DNA of 64,000 nt from Paractinoplanes polyasparticus (GCF_019710575.1 NZ_JAHWFK010000051.1:62001-126000); one strand, 5' to 3'; shown: positions 8,471 through 17,221, numbered from the stretch's first letter. Notes: generated by a model not told the origin, from the letters alone. A program made the numbers and translations.

Positions 8471-9169
8471 ATGAGCGTTGCCGTGTGCGGCAGGCCTGAG
8501 ATCGACCCGGTGGCACGGGAACAGCGGATGCGCGGTCTGTTCGAGGCCACGGCGGTCCCCTTGCGGCGTTACCTCGTGCGGCTCACCCAGGGCCAGCCGG
8601 ACGCGGCCGAGGACCTGCTCCAGGAAACCATGCTGCGGGCCTGGCGCAAGGTGGACGACCTGCCCGAGGACGCCGAGTCGCTACGCCGTTGGATCTTCAC
8701 GGTCGCTCGCAACGTGGCGATCGACGCGGTCCGGACCCGGATGGCCCGGCCGACCGAGGTCTACAGCGACCGTGGGCCGTGGGCCGCGACGGCTGACGAG
8801 GACATCGATCGCTTGCTGGATCGGCAGATGCTGCGGGACGCCTTGTCCCGGCTGTCTGAGCGGCACCGCGGGGTGCTGCTGGCGCTGTACGGCCGGGACA
8901 TCTCGGTCGCCGACGCCGCGGAGAGCCTGGGGATCCCGGAGGGCACGGTGCGCTCGCGTTCGTTCTATGCCCTGCGCAGCGTTCGCGACATTCTCGGCGG
9001 CTCCGATCCGCATCAGTTCCGGGCCGGCGACGGCGAACAGGCGGCCCGCGCGGCCGACTCGCGCAGCTCGGCCGCGACGGCGGAGGCCGCGATGGGGGAC
9101 AGCCAGGCCAGACCGCGCTCCACCGCATCGACCGCCCGCAGCACATCGGCAGGCTCGAAATTGTTGTAG
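8471..9169 (+). CDS. ECF-type RNA polymerase sigma factor
   Basis: A 232-residue reading frame from the ATG at 8471. Region 2 spans about residues 20-95 (PDAAEDLLQETMLRAWRK, then SLRRWIFTVARNVAIDAVRT); region 4 spans about 115-172 (LSERHRGVLLALYGRDIS, then IPEGTVRSRSFYALRSV). These fit an ECF (group 4) sigma factor that recruits RNA polymerase to stress promoters. No anti-sigma gene follows. Recognisable sequence ends near residue 178; the last about 50 residues read antisense through a response-regulator relic, so the natural C-terminus may have been lost in a deletion. Confidence 0.85.
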   Translation: MSVAVCGRPEIDPVAREQRMRGLFEATAVPLRRYLVRLTQGQPDAAEDLLQETMLRAWRKVDDLPEDAESLRRWIFTVARNVAIDAVRTRMARPTEVYSDRGPWAATADEDIDRLLDRQMLRDALSRLSERHRGVLLALYGRDISVADAAESLGIPEGTVRSRSFYALRSVRDILGGSDPHQFRAGDGEQAARAADSRSSAATAEAAMGDSQARPRSTASTARSTSAGSKLL

Positions 9170-9330
9170 ATCAAATAGCCGCGGGCGGGTACGTGCAGGA
9201 GGGTGGCCACGTCGTGCGACCCGGTCGATCCGGTCAGCAGGATGACCCGTGAGCGACGCGCGGGCGGCCGGCTCAGGGTGGGCGATCATCACGTCGATCG
9301 GGCTCGGATGGGCTGGGCCGGTGCGGTGAA
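9016..9330 (-). pseudogene. Relic of a NarL-type response regulator receiver domain
   Basis: Reverse-strand fragments read IDVMIAHPEPAARAS, then after a frameshift SRVILLTGSTGSHDVATLL, ARGYLIYNNFEPADVLRAV and LAWLSPIAASAVAAELRE. They align with the intact regulator at 9459-10118 (ARGYLVHGEFDPPELLRAV, GWLSPAVASV). The N-terminal acidic residues and the whole LuxR DNA-binding domain are missing. Its end overlaps the 3' end of the sigma factor gene on the other strand. Confidence 0.75.
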
Positions 9331-9458
9331 CGGGCACGAACACGCCTTCTCAGGTCGGACGGCTGCCGGCGACGGCAACGGCTATGGCGGGCAACCGCTC
9401 GCTGCTTCTACGACGGGCGCCGTGCCGGGCCAGTTCACCTTCATTCGGAAAGGTTTCT

Positions 9459-10118
9459 TCACCGGCTACCCATCCAGCGGATCGCCGCCTCGGTGCGGTT
9501 GGTGACACCGAGCTTGGTGAAGACGTGGTTGAGGTGGTTCTTCACAGTCTTCTCGGTGATGGTCAGGCGGCGGCCGATGGCGGCGTTGGAGTAGCCCTCG
9601 CCGATCAGCTCGAGCACCTCCACCTCCCGTGCGGTCAACCCGTAGGCCGCACGGTTGCGGCGCGTCTGGTCGGTACGGTCGGCGGCGGCGCGTTCCTCAA
9701 CGGCGTGGTCGCGCAGCACTGAGATCGTGACGGATGCGACGGCGGGAGAGAGCCAGCCACTGCCGGCCGCTACGGACCGGACCGCGCGCAGCAGCTCCGG
9801 GGGATCGAACTCGCCGTGCACGAGATAGCCGCGGGCGCCGCCGCGGAGCATGCCGGCGATCACGTCGGCGCCGGAGTCGCTGGTGATGACGACGACGGCA
9901 GTCTGTTCGGCGAGCCGGCTGATGACACTGAGGCCGTCGGCGATCGGCATGCGGTGGTCCAGCAGCGTGACCGCCGGACGCAGGCGTTGTACCGCTGACA
10001 GCGCAGTGCGCCCGTCGGACGCCTCGCCGACCACCTGGATGTCGTCGTCGCCGTCCAGGTAGATGCGGATGGCCGCCCGGACGATCGGGTTGTCGTCGAC
10101 GATCAGCACGTCGATCAT
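9459..10118 (-). CDS. NarL/FixJ family response regulator
   Basis: A 219-residue protein. The receiver domain (1-120) has VDDNPIVRAAIRIY with the acidic pair, the phospho-acceptor Asp in VTLLDHRMP (about 56), a Thr/Ser in VVVITSD, but no obvious conserved Lys at the usual KD/KP site (GGARGYLVHGEF). The C-terminal LuxR-type helix-turn-helix reads YGLTAREVEVLELIGEGYSN, AAIGRRLTITEKTVKNHLNH. It overlaps the upstream histidine kinase by 4 bp, so the pair is co-translated. A missing switch Lys suggests altered phosphorylation control. A 7-bp-arm palindrome upstream of the operon is a candidate binding site. Confidence 0.9.
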   Translation of the reverse strand: MIDVLIVDDNPIVRAAIRIYLDGDDDIQVVGEASDGRTALSAVQRLRPAVTLLDHRMPIADGLSVISRLAEQTAVVVITSDSGADVIAGMLRGGARGYLVHGEFDPPELLRAVRSVAAGSGWLSPAVASVTISVLRDHAVEERAAADRTDQTRRNRAAYGLTAREVEVLELIGEGYSNAAIGRRLTITEKTVKNHLNHVFTKLGVTNRTEAAIRWMGSR

Positions 10119-11296
10119 GCAGCGAACGACCGCTCGACCGCGGCCGGCACGTCGACCATGATCAGGGTTCCGAACCCTGGCCGGGATCTCACGTGGAGGT
10201 TCCCGCCGGCGGTCTCGGCCCGCTCGGCCATGCCCACCACCCCGAACCGGTCCTGGGCCGACAGGTGGGACAGGTCGGCGGGCAGGGCGAAGCCGGCGCC
10301 GTCGTCGCGGACGGTCAGCCGGACCTGCCGGCCGGCTTGGTCGAGCGTGACCTCGACCGAGGTCGCCCCCGCGTGTCTCTCCACGTTGCGTAATGCCTCG
10401 TGCAGGATCTGGGTCAGCTCATAGCGGGCGGCCAGCGTCGGCTCCGCCGGAGCGGTTGTCAGCCGGACGGCGATGCCCGTCGAGTGGCTCCATCCGTTGC
10501 TGACAGCATGAACAGTCGTGCGGAACGGCTGGTCGGGTACATCACGGCGGAGTGCGGTGAGCAGTTCGCGAGCCTCGCGGACGGCGGCGTCGGCGCCCTG
10601 CGAGACGGTGGCGGCCAGCTGCTCGGCGAGTGCAGGTTGCCGGCGTAGTGAGGACGGCAGCGCCACGGCGGCGAAAGATACCCCGCGTAGCGTCTTGGCC
10701 ACTGAATCGTGCAGCTCGCGGGCGAGACGGGCCCGCTCGGAGGCGGCCGCGGAGCGCTGCGCGTCGACCGCCATGGCGATGGAGGCCTGCATGTAGCGGT
10801 ACAGCGCGGCCGTCAGCACCGCGGCGCCCGCCCCGCACACCAGCATGAGCATCGGCACGGCGACGAGAAACGGCGCGACCTGTTCGCGGGCCGCTGACGG
10901 AAGGCCTCGGAGCAGCTGAACCGCTACGGACAACCCCAGCACGGTGTGGGCGATCCACAGCATCGATCCGGCCGTGCCCAGCAACACGCCGGCCAGCGCG
11001 GCGGAGCCGGCGGCGAAGCAGAAGTATGCCACCCCGCCATGACCGATCACGAGGACGGCGACCGTGGCTGCGGCATCGGCGGTGACCACGGCGACGCGGT
11101 GGCGCAGCAGCGACGGATCGCGACTGATCCAGGCCAGCGTGACGATCGTAAGCACCGCGATCAGGGCCAACGTCAGAGCCGCGGCCGACACGTCCGCGCT
11201 CAACCGGATCGTCACCACCGTGGCGACGGTGGCGGCGACGAGTCGTCCGATCAGGACCGCGCGCAGGATGGCGGTCGCCGCGATGAACCGTTTCAT
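10115..11296 (-). CDS. Membrane sensor histidine kinase (HisKA_3 type)
   Basis: About 393 residues. The first about 175 residues form several transmembrane helices, with no large periplasmic loop. The dimerisation/phosphoacceptor box reads RARLARELHDSVAKTLRGV (His near 200), and the ATPase domain has HEALRNVERHAGATSVEV (N box), VRDDGAGFALP and FGVVGMAERAETAGG (G boxes). This is the usual partner of NarL-type regulators. Start is taken at the ATG at 11296; a GTG lies one codon earlier. Operon order kinase then regulator with 4-bp overlap. Confidence 0.9.
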   Translation of the reverse strand: MKRFIAATAILRAVLIGRLVAATVATVVTIRLSADVSAAALTLALIAVLTIVTLAWISRDPSLLRHRVAVVTADAAATVAVLVIGHGGVAYFCFAAGSAALAGVLLGTAGSMLWIAHTVLGLSVAVQLLRGLPSAAREQVAPFLVAVPMLMLVCGAGAAVLTAALYRYMQASIAMAVDAQRSAAASERARLARELHDSVAKTLRGVSFAAVALPSSLRRQPALAEQLAATVSQGADAAVREARELLTALRRDVPDQPFRTTVHAVSNGWSHSTGIAVRLTTAPAEPTLAARYELTQILHEALRNVERHAGATSVEVTLDQAGRQVRLTVRDDGAGFALPADLSHLSAQDRFGVVGMAERAETAGGNLHVRSRPGFGTLIMVDVPAAVERSFAA

Positions 11297-11357
11297 CACC
11301 GAGGGCTGGCTCTCCTTGGGAGGGGCGGGCGAGTGCGCGAGCCACGGTACTCAGTCG

Positions 11358-11380
11358 ATGTTTGCGCGAGCAAAACATCG
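11358..11380. promoter_or_regulatory. Inverted repeat upstream of the kinase-regulator operon
   Basis: GATGTTT-N9-AAACATC has perfect 7-bp arms, about 60 bp before the kinase start. Its AT content stands out in a GC-rich context. Candidate operator, possibly for the co-encoded regulator. Confidence 0.5.
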
Positions 11381-11418
11381 GTTTCCGCGGGAGCGATATC
11401 GTTGAAGTGACTTGAGCC

Positions 11419-11446
11419 GGGCCGTCGCGGGGGTCACCGACGGCCC
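11419..11446 (-). terminator. Hairpin at the end of the 98-residue gene
   Basis: GGGCCGTCG and CGACGGCCC form a 9-bp stem with a 10-nt loop. It overlaps the stop codon of the reverse-strand gene at 11434. Confidence 0.45.
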
Positions 11447-11730
11447 ACGATCATCGGGTGCGGGCTGGCGGGCCGCGTTGCGGCTGCCGTTGAGGCGCCC
11501 GGCCGGGAGGCCGGCGCCGAAGAGGACCACGTCGATGAGTCCACCGGCGTCGGCGCCTCAGCCGGTCCGGTGATCAGCGGCGGCACAAGGACCGAGACGG
11601 CGCCGACGGTCAGCACCATGGAGACGATGCCGAACCAGTGCCGGAACCGCAGCCGGTGAACCGTGCTCGACGGCGGCTCGAGCAGTTGCCGGACCACGTC
11701 GTCGTCCGGCGTGGAAAGTGGTTTCGGCAC
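11434..11730 (-). CDS. Small single-pass membrane protein, unknown
   Basis: 98 residues from a GTG at 11730. A charged N-terminus (MPKPLSTPDDDVVRQLLEPP) is followed by one transmembrane helix (about residues 33-55, WFGIVSMVLTVGAVSVLVPP) and a Ser/Thr/Pro/Ala-rich outside tail. That layout is common in small actinobacterial envelope proteins. I do not recognise a family. It lies 55 bp after the MerR gene on the same strand and could be in its operon. Confidence 0.5.
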   Translation of the reverse strand: MPKPLSTPDDDVVRQLLEPPSSTVHRLRFRHWFGIVSMVLTVGAVSVLVPPLITGPAEAPTPVDSSTWSSSAPASRPGASTAAATRPASPHPMIVGRR

Positions 11731-11785
11731 CGCGCGTTTCTCCTCGCTGCGTTGTCGGACTGCTTCCCCGGCCGCTCCACGCGGC

Positions 11786-12649
11786 TCAGATCTTCGCCGT
11801 CCGCGTGGCGGAGCCCGTTCCACGGTCCAGCGGCCGCGGCGTCAACGCCACCGTCAGCCAGTCGCGGAAGCCGGTGAGGTCATACTCGACGCTGACCCGG
11901 TTGCCGGCCGGCGGTGCGCCCAGCAGGGAGATCAGCCGCCGGTAGGCGGCAACGTCGGATTCGGGACGCTCCGGTGGGACGTTCGTGTCCTCCTGGGCCA
12001 GACCGGCCGCCAGCCGGCGGGCGTGGGGTGAGTCGGCGGGCAGACCGCTGTGATGAGCGGCCAGCAGCTTCCCGATGACCTCGCGACGGGACTCGCGACC
12101 GGAGTTCGCCTCGACCGAGAGATTGCGTACGGCCGCTCGGAACTCTCGGCGCCGTGCCAACCGCGTCAGCTCGATCCATGCCTCCAACTGCGCGGCCGTC
12201 GGGTCGTCGGGCAGCCGCGGCCGCGGCACTCCGGTGTCGGCCGCTAGGTCGTCGGCGAGCCGCTCGCGCTCGGCGTCCGGCGTACCGACGAACCTGTGCA
12301 TCAGATCGGCCGGGTCGTCCAGGCGGCTCAGCGCCCGCAGCGCAGCCCGCCGTCCGCGCAGCTCCAGCTCTCGGCGTTCCACCACCGTCAGATGCGCGAT
12401 CAGCACGTCCCGCAGGTTCGTCACCCCGGCGATCAACCGGCGGATCTCCGTCATGGGCGTGCTGAGTTCGCGGAGGGTTCCGATGAACTCGAGCTGCGCT
12501 ATTGCCAGCAGGTCATAGTTGCGTCGACGGCCCTGGCCCACGCTCGCGGTCTTGACGAGGCCCTCGTCGGAGTAGTAGCGGATGGCGCTGACCGCCAGAC
12601 CGGTACGGCGCGCCACGTCTCCGATCGGATACGTTTCGATCTGCGGCAT
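11786..12649 (-). CDS. MerR family transcriptional regulator (MerR-1)
   Basis: 287 residues from ATG 12649. The N-terminal winged helix reads YPIGDVARRTGLAVSAIRYY, then SDEGLVKTASVGQGRRRNYD, followed by the dimerisation helix (LRELSTPMTEIRRLIAGVTN). The long C-terminal part (about 75-287) is helical and rich in Arg/Ala with no TipAS, GyrI-like or metal-binding Cys motif, so the ligand is unknown. A MerR-type promoter element lies about 150 bp upstream, so autoregulation is likely. In-frame upstream starts exist, for example ATG 12706, but the chosen one begins just before the HTH and has GAGGAAG in front. Confidence 0.88.
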   Translation of the reverse strand: MPQIETYPIGDVARRTGLAVSAIRYYSDEGLVKTASVGQGRRRNYDLLAIAQLEFIGTLRELSTPMTEIRRLIAGVTNLRDVLIAHLTVVERRELELRGRRAALRALSRLDDPADLMHRFVGTPDAERERLADDLAADTGVPRPRLPDDPTAAQLEAWIELTRLARRREFRAAVRNLSVEANSGRESRREVIGKLLAAHHSGLPADSPHARRLAAGLAQEDTNVPPERPESDVAAYRRLISLLGAPPAGNRVSVEYDLTGFRDWLTVALTPRPLDRGTGSATRTAKI

Positions 12650-12796
12650 GCGGCTGATGTGCTTCCTCGAGGTGGGGCGGCCGGGTTGCTCACGCTCCGG
12701 CCGCATGGAGAAGGTGGACCACCCTTGTGTTCCGGCCCGCCCGACGGACGTCGCCCTCTCACGTGTGGCACACCACGGCTCCGCCCGTTGCCGCCC

Positions 12797-12827
12797 AGTC
12801 GACACCGTGTGCTCACGACAGAGTCAA
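12797..12827 (-). promoter_or_regulatory. MerR-type promoter element G
   Basis: Reverse strand: TTGACT, 19 bp, TCGACT. The repeat is CTCTGT-N7-ACACGG. It faces the MerR-1 gene. Confidence 0.75.
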
Positions 12828-12885
12828 GTCAGGCCGCATCACCGAGAACTTCCGGCTTTGAACGTCGCCGCGGTGCGCCGCATCG

Positions 12886-13092
12886 TTGCAGGAGGTCGGT
12901 CTGCTGGACGCCCGGCTGATCGGCAATCTGGTGTGGGCGGCCGGCGCCCGCAGCGTCGTGGACGTCCGGGTGGCGGGCGAGCTGGTCGTCGCCGGGGGCG
13001 AGGCCCTCCGGTCGGATCGTCACCGGGCCCGGGCCGAGGTCCGCGCAATCGCCGTCCGCCTGCGTCAGCCCGTGGACGCCTCCCGCGGCTGA
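12886..13092 (+). pseudogene. C-terminal relic of an amidohydrolase-family enzyme
   Basis: About 65 codons read LLDARLIGNLVWAAGARSV, VDVRVAGELVVAGGEALRSD and a final Arg/Ala helix before a TGA. The pattern NLV(F/W)AA-x(5-6)-V-x-VWV-G-VV-x-G is the closing strand of metal-dependent amidohydrolases such as TrzN/SAH-deaminase types. The metal-binding barrel is absent and no start with ribosome binding site is seen. Decayed gene remnant between two MerR-type elements. Confidence 0.5.
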
Positions 13093-13184
13093 CGCGGTCC
13101 CGGCGGGCGTGCGGGGATGCACCCGGTCCTGCACGGCGGGGCAATTGTTCCCGGGCCGTCATCGGTGACCCTCGCACGCCTGGC

Positions 13185-13215
13185 TTGACCGTGTTCTATG
13201 AACGGGGTTTCCAAT
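13185..13215 (+). promoter_or_regulatory. MerR-type promoter element H (leaderless gene)
   Basis: TTGACC, 19 bp, TCCAAT. The repeat is CCGTGT-N7-ACGGGG. The ATG at 13221 lies 5 bp after the -10, so the mRNA is expected to be leaderless. Confidence 0.75.
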
Positions 13216-13220
13216 CGGGT

Positions 13221-15974
13221 ATGGATCTCGACGGGTGTGGCCTGGTGGGACGGGCCGACGAAATCGCCGGCCTGGGTGACTTCCTGCAGGAGGCCGCCCG
13301 GACCGGTTCCGCGATGCTGCTCGCAGGCGAGCCGGGCATCGGCAAGACGGCGCTCCTGAACGCGGCCGCCGAGCGGGCCGCGGCGAGGGGGATGCGGGTG
13401 GTCCGTGGCAGCGGTGCCGAGCACGAGACGGCGCTCTGTTTCTCAGGCTTGCACCAGCTGGTCGGCCCGCTCTCGGCCGAGCTGGCACAGCTGCCCGGCC
13501 CCTCGCGGTGTGCGCTTGAGGTCGCGCTCGGGTTCGGCGCCGGGCCCACGCCGGCCGAGATAACCGTCCTGCACGGCGCTCTCTCGCTCTTCGCCGAAGC
13601 TGCCCGCAACCGGCCGTTGCTGCTCGTTGTCGATGACCTGCACGCGCTGGACCGGCCCAGCCGGTCGGTGATCAGCTTTGTCGCCCGGCGAGCGGTGGGA
13701 CGGCGCCTCGGGGTGCTCGCGGCTGTCCGCAGCGAAACGATGGGCTCGCATGACCTGGGCCTGACCGAGGTGCGGGTGCCGCCGCTGCACGAGGACGACG
13801 CCCTCCATCTGCTGTCGAAGCGGTTCGCCGAGCTGCCTCGCCGCGCGGCCTCGGCTGTGGTGCGTCAGGCGCAGGGTAACCCGCTGGCTCTGCTGGAGTT
13901 CGGCGCGCTGGCTGGGGTGTCGGGCGCTCCGCGCGACGCCGTTCCCGGCGCCGGGCCGGCCAAGGAGGTACGTGCGCTCTACGCCGCCCGCGTCGCGCGG
14001 CTACCGGCAGGGACGCGTGAACTGCTCCTGCTGGCCGCCCTGGAAAGTTCCGGCGATCTCGGGGTGCTCCATGCCGCGGCCGGTGAGGGCGGGCTGGATG
14101 CGTTCGGCGCCGCGGAACGCGACCTACTGATCCAGGTGAGTGCGAACGGGCGCCACGTGGATTTCCGGCATCCCCTGGTCAGATCGGCTGTTGTCGAAGG
14201 AGCGACTCTGGCGCAGCGCAGATCAGCGCATCGGCGGCTGGCCGACGTGCTGATCGATTGGCCCGAGCGTCATGCTGATCACCTGTCGATGGCCGCCGCA
14301 GGCCCCGACGAGCCGGTCGCTCAGCTCGTCGAGCAGTGGGCTCGGCAAAGCCTGCGGCGCGGTGACGTGCTGGGGGCGATGGATCGGCTGCGTCGTGCGG
14401 CCGCGTTGAGCCCCGATCGAGCGGTCGGCGACCGTCGTCTCGCCCATGCCGCGTACATCGGGGTATCGGTCGCCGGTCACCTCGAGTTGTCCCATCGACT
14501 GATGCGAGAGCTGGACGGCGCCGCGGCCACGAGCCGATCTCTGCCCGTGGCCGCGGCCCGCGGCTATCTGCTCCTGATGACCGATGGGGACGCCGCGACC
14601 GCGCATCGCATGCTGGTCGAGGCGATCAGCCCCCTTGCGGTCACGGGCGCCACCGACCTGGACGAGCTGATGCCGGCTCTCTACACCTTGTTGCTCATCT
14701 GTCATTATTCGGGCCGGGCCGATCTCTGGGCGCCGCTGCGGGACCTGGTGGCTCCGTTCCCTCCCGTCTCGGCCAGCTCACCGGTTTCGATGGTGCGCAT
14801 CCTGGAGGACGTGGGCGCGGTCCCGGACGAACTGCTGCGCGACCTCGACGGTCAGATCGCACGACTTCCAGAGGTCACGGACACCGACGTCATCATCCGG
14901 ACGGCGCTGACCGCCTCGTACCTGGATCGCCTGTCCGGATGTCATCAGCCCCTGACCCAGGTGATCCGGGACGCGCGAGACGGCGGAACCGTCGCTGGAG
15001 CGCTTCCGTCGCTGGTCATGTGCGCGATGGACGACCTGTACTCCGGTCGGTGGGACGAGGCCCAGGACGTGGCGACCGAGATCCTCGCCCTGGGCCGCGA
15101 GACCGGATACGACTTGTTCAGCCAGTTCGGCCGCTATGTCATCGCGCTGCTCGCGGCCCACCGCGGAGACTTCGCCGCGTGCGCCGCCCACTCGCAGGAG
15201 CTGCACGAATGGGCGGCGAGCCGCCGGCTCGGCCGCTTCACCCGGTGGGCCGACATGGCTCAGACCCGGGCCGCGCTGGGCTCTTCGGACTTCGAGACTG
15301 CCTATCGTCACGCGACAGCCATCACCGCGCCGGGCCAGCTGCCGCCGTTCAACATCGAGGCGCTGTGGACCGCGCTCGATCTGGCCGAGGCGGCGCTCCG
15401 GTCCGGCCGGGCCGATGCGGCCCGCGAGCACGCGGCGGTGATGCGCACTTGCGGGGTCGCCCGCATCTCGCCGCGCTTCGCGCTGATGACCGCCACGATG
15501 ACCGCCCTGACGGCGCCACCGGCGGAAATGGCGCGCCACTTCGACCGGGCCCTGGCGTTGCCCGGCATCGAGCAGTGGCCGTTCGAGCGGGCCCGGACGG
15601 AGCTGGCCTACGGCGAGCAGCTCCGGCGGCAGGCGCTCAAGGCGGAAGCCCGGGTGCAGCTCTCCGCGGCCCGCGACCGTTTCGAGCGGCTCGGAGCCAC
15701 TCCGTGGGTGGCGCGGGCCGCCGCCGAGCTGCGAGCCACCGGGAAGGCGCGAGCGTCGGGGGCTCGCGTCGGAACCGCGCTGACCCCGCAGGAGTGGGAG
15801 GTCACCGAGTTGGCCGCGGCCGGCCTGGCCACCAAGGAGATCGCCGCGCGCCTGATGCTCTCGCCGCGCACCGTCTCGGCTCACCTGTACCGGGTTTTTC
15901 CGAAGCTCGGCATCAGCTCCCGGGCTGCTCTCCGTGACGCGCTCAACGGCCGCCGGAGCGGTTGTGAGCAATGA
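13221..15974 (+). CDS. LuxR family ATP-binding regulator (LAL/MalT-like)
   Basis: 917 residues. Walker A LLAGEPGIGKTALL (about 34-47), Walker B LLLVVDDLHALD (about 132-143), a long helical TPR-like middle region, and a C-terminal LuxR helix-turn-helix (LTPQEWEVTELAAAGLATKE, SPRTVSAHLYRVFPKLGISS, about 853-917). LAL proteins are large ATP-dependent activators, often pathway-specific. The target is unknown. The start is fixed by the leaderless promoter: the ATG is 5 bp after the -10 and no ribosome binding site precedes it. Control by a MerR-type element would put this regulator inside the regulon. Confidence 0.92.
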   Translation: MDLDGCGLVGRADEIAGLGDFLQEAARTGSAMLLAGEPGIGKTALLNAAAERAAARGMRVVRGSGAEHETALCFSGLHQLVGPLSAELAQLPGPSRCALEVALGFGAGPTPAEITVLHGALSLFAEAARNRPLLLVVDDLHALDRPSRSVISFVARRAVGRRLGVLAAVRSETMGSHDLGLTEVRVPPLHEDDALHLLSKRFAELPRRAASAVVRQAQGNPLALLEFGALAGVSGAPRDAVPGAGPAKEVRALYAARVARLPAGTRELLLLAALESSGDLGVLHAAAGEGGLDAFGAAERDLLIQVSANGRHVDFRHPLVRSAVVEGATLAQRRSAHRRLADVLIDWPERHADHLSMAAAGPDEPVAQLVEQWARQSLRRGDVLGAMDRLRRAAALSPDRAVGDRRLAHAAYIGVSVAGHLELSHRLMRELDGAAATSRSLPVAAARGYLLLMTDGDAATAHRMLVEAISPLAVTGATDLDELMPALYTLLLICHYSGRADLWAPLRDLVAPFPPVSASSPVSMVRILEDVGAVPDELLRDLDGQIARLPEVTDTDVIIRTALTASYLDRLSGCHQPLTQVIRDARDGGTVAGALPSLVMCAMDDLYSGRWDEAQDVATEILALGRETGYDLFSQFGRYVIALLAAHRGDFAACAAHSQELHEWAASRRLGRFTRWADMAQTRAALGSSDFETAYRHATAITAPGQLPPFNIEALWTALDLAEAALRSGRADAAREHAAVMRTCGVARISPRFALMTATMTALTAPPAEMARHFDRALALPGIEQWPFERARTELAYGEQLRRQALKAEARVQLSAARDRFERLGATPWVARAAAELRATGKARASGARVGTALTPQEWEVTELAAAGLATKEIAARLMLSPRTVSAHLYRVFPKLGISSRAALRDALNGRRSGCEQ

Positions 15975-15996
15975 ACTCCCGATCGGGGCGCAGCCG

Positions 15997-16680
15997 TCAG
16001 ACAAGGACGGCGGCCGCAACGAACACGTTGCTGACGAGGGCCAGGGCGACCGATCGGCCGACCGCATCGGCGACGGCCCGGGCTTCCCAGGCGTCACGCT
16101 TGAGCTTCGCGGCGCGTGCCGCAACCGTAGGCGTCCAGGGGATCTGCGGGTCGAAGGTCCGCAGCAACCCTGTTCCGGACAACAACGCCGCCAGCCCGAG
16201 AGCCCGGTCCGGCGCCTCAGCGCCGTCGACAAGCGCCTTCCGTACGGTGGAAAGCACGCGATCCCTGCGGCCGGTTTCCCCCTCCTGGAGCTCATGGAGG
16301 CCGACCGAGCCGAACGTTTCGCGCGGCGGCCGGCGCAGGTCGCCGCGCCGGACGAGCCGATCGAGCAACGGCACGCGCAAGCTCGGCCCGACAGCGGCGA
16401 GCACCGCCTGCACCTCCCGGGGACGGCCGAGGAGGTCGTCCCAGGCGGACCGGAGAACGTCATCGGCCGGTGGGCGCCCGGCGATCGCGCCGACCCGGGT
16501 CGAGCCACCCCGGCCGGGGAGGGTCCGGACGTGACCGCCGAGGCTGAGATCGGTCAGCACGGCCCCGGCGAGGGCGGGAGGAAGCATGTGCTCGCCGCCG
16601 GCCGGTATCGCGGGATCAGGCCGGCACAGCAACAGAAAAAGGTCTTCCCCCAGGATCGGTGGCCCAGGCTGCGGTGTCAT
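15997..16680 (-). CDS. GPP34 (GOLPH3-like) family phosphoprotein
   Basis: 227 residues, start ATG 16680 with AAAGGA in front. The sequence opens GEDLFLLLCRPDPAIPAGG, then ALAGAVLTDLSLGGHV, RVPLLDRLVRRGDLRR and a hydrophobic C-terminal VADAVGRSVALALVSNVFVA, the pattern of bacterial GPP34 proteins. In eukaryotes GOLPH3 binds phosphoinositides; the actinobacterial role is unclear but many genomes carry several copies. It converges with the LAL gene (22 bp apart) and has two tandem MerR-type elements upstream. Confidence 0.85.
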   Translation of the reverse strand: MTPQPGPPILGEDLFLLLCRPDPAIPAGGEHMLPPALAGAVLTDLSLGGHVRTLPGRGGSTRVGAIAGRPPADDVLRSAWDDLLGRPREVQAVLAAVGPSLRVPLLDRLVRRGDLRRPPRETFGSVGLHELQEGETGRRDRVLSTVRKALVDGAEAPDRALGLAALLSGTGLLRTFDPQIPWTPTVAARAAKLKRDAWEARAVADAVGRSVALALVSNVFVAAAVLV

Positions 16681-16745
16681 CGCACTGTCCTTTCGACGGG
16701 GATGCGTTCCGGTCCGCGGGGACGCAGTCGGCAGGTATGCGGATA

Positions 16746-16776
16746 AGTGAAGACCGTGTTGTCCTGACATTGTCAA
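16746..16776 (-). promoter_or_regulatory. MerR-type promoter element I
   Basis: Reverse strand: TTGACA, 19 bp, TTCACT. The repeat is CAATGT-N7-ACACGG. It faces the GPP34 gene with a leader of about 60 nt. Confidence 0.7.
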
Positions 16777-16851
16777 GGGCCGAACTCCGGAAGGGGACGC
16801 CTGCGACCGCTTTCGCATCGGCGGGTGCGAGCTGACACAGCATTCTTGGCC

Positions 16852-16882
16852 ATCTCAGTCCCTGTTCCCGGAACACGGTCAA
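16852..16882 (-). promoter_or_regulatory. MerR-type promoter element J
   Basis: Reverse strand: TTGACC, 19 bp, TGAGAT. The repeat is CCGTGT-N7-ACAGGG. It is 106 bp behind element I in the same direction, making a tandem pair for GPP34, or it once served a lost gene. Confidence 0.65.
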
Positions 16883-16931
16883 GGACGAACGCTGGTGGAT
16901 GTGATCACGCCGCCGGCGTGTTCACATCACC

Positions 16932-17129
16932 GTGACCGGCTCCGTCGAATCGGACGACGAGTTCTGGGGCGAGTTTCACTACCTGCGGCCGGGTGCTTCC
17001 GACATGCGCGGCGTGATCATCATCAAGGTCCGCGAGGACGAGATCGTCCAGTCGCGGTTCTACATGGAAGAGGTCGAGGCCGGGGCGGTCCCGCACCCCA
17101 TGCCCGGCGTTTCCTCCGGACACAACTGA
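16932..17129 (+). pseudogene. C-terminal relic of an NTF2/SnoaL-like protein
   Basis: About 65 codons: TGSVESDDEFWGEFHYLRPG, SDMRGVIIIKVREDEIVQSR, FYMEEVEAG, a C-terminal beta-sheet pattern of SnoaL-like (nuclear transport factor 2 fold) proteins. The N-terminal helices are absent and there is no ribosome binding site. The assignment is by pattern only. Confidence 0.5.
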
Positions 17130-17221
17130 AGGTATTTTTTGGACAGGCGAACCTGCTGGCCGGAGCGGGAACGAGAGTCGTGTCCGCAGTGGGATCGGGC
17201 GCGACGGATCGCTTCCGGCCG

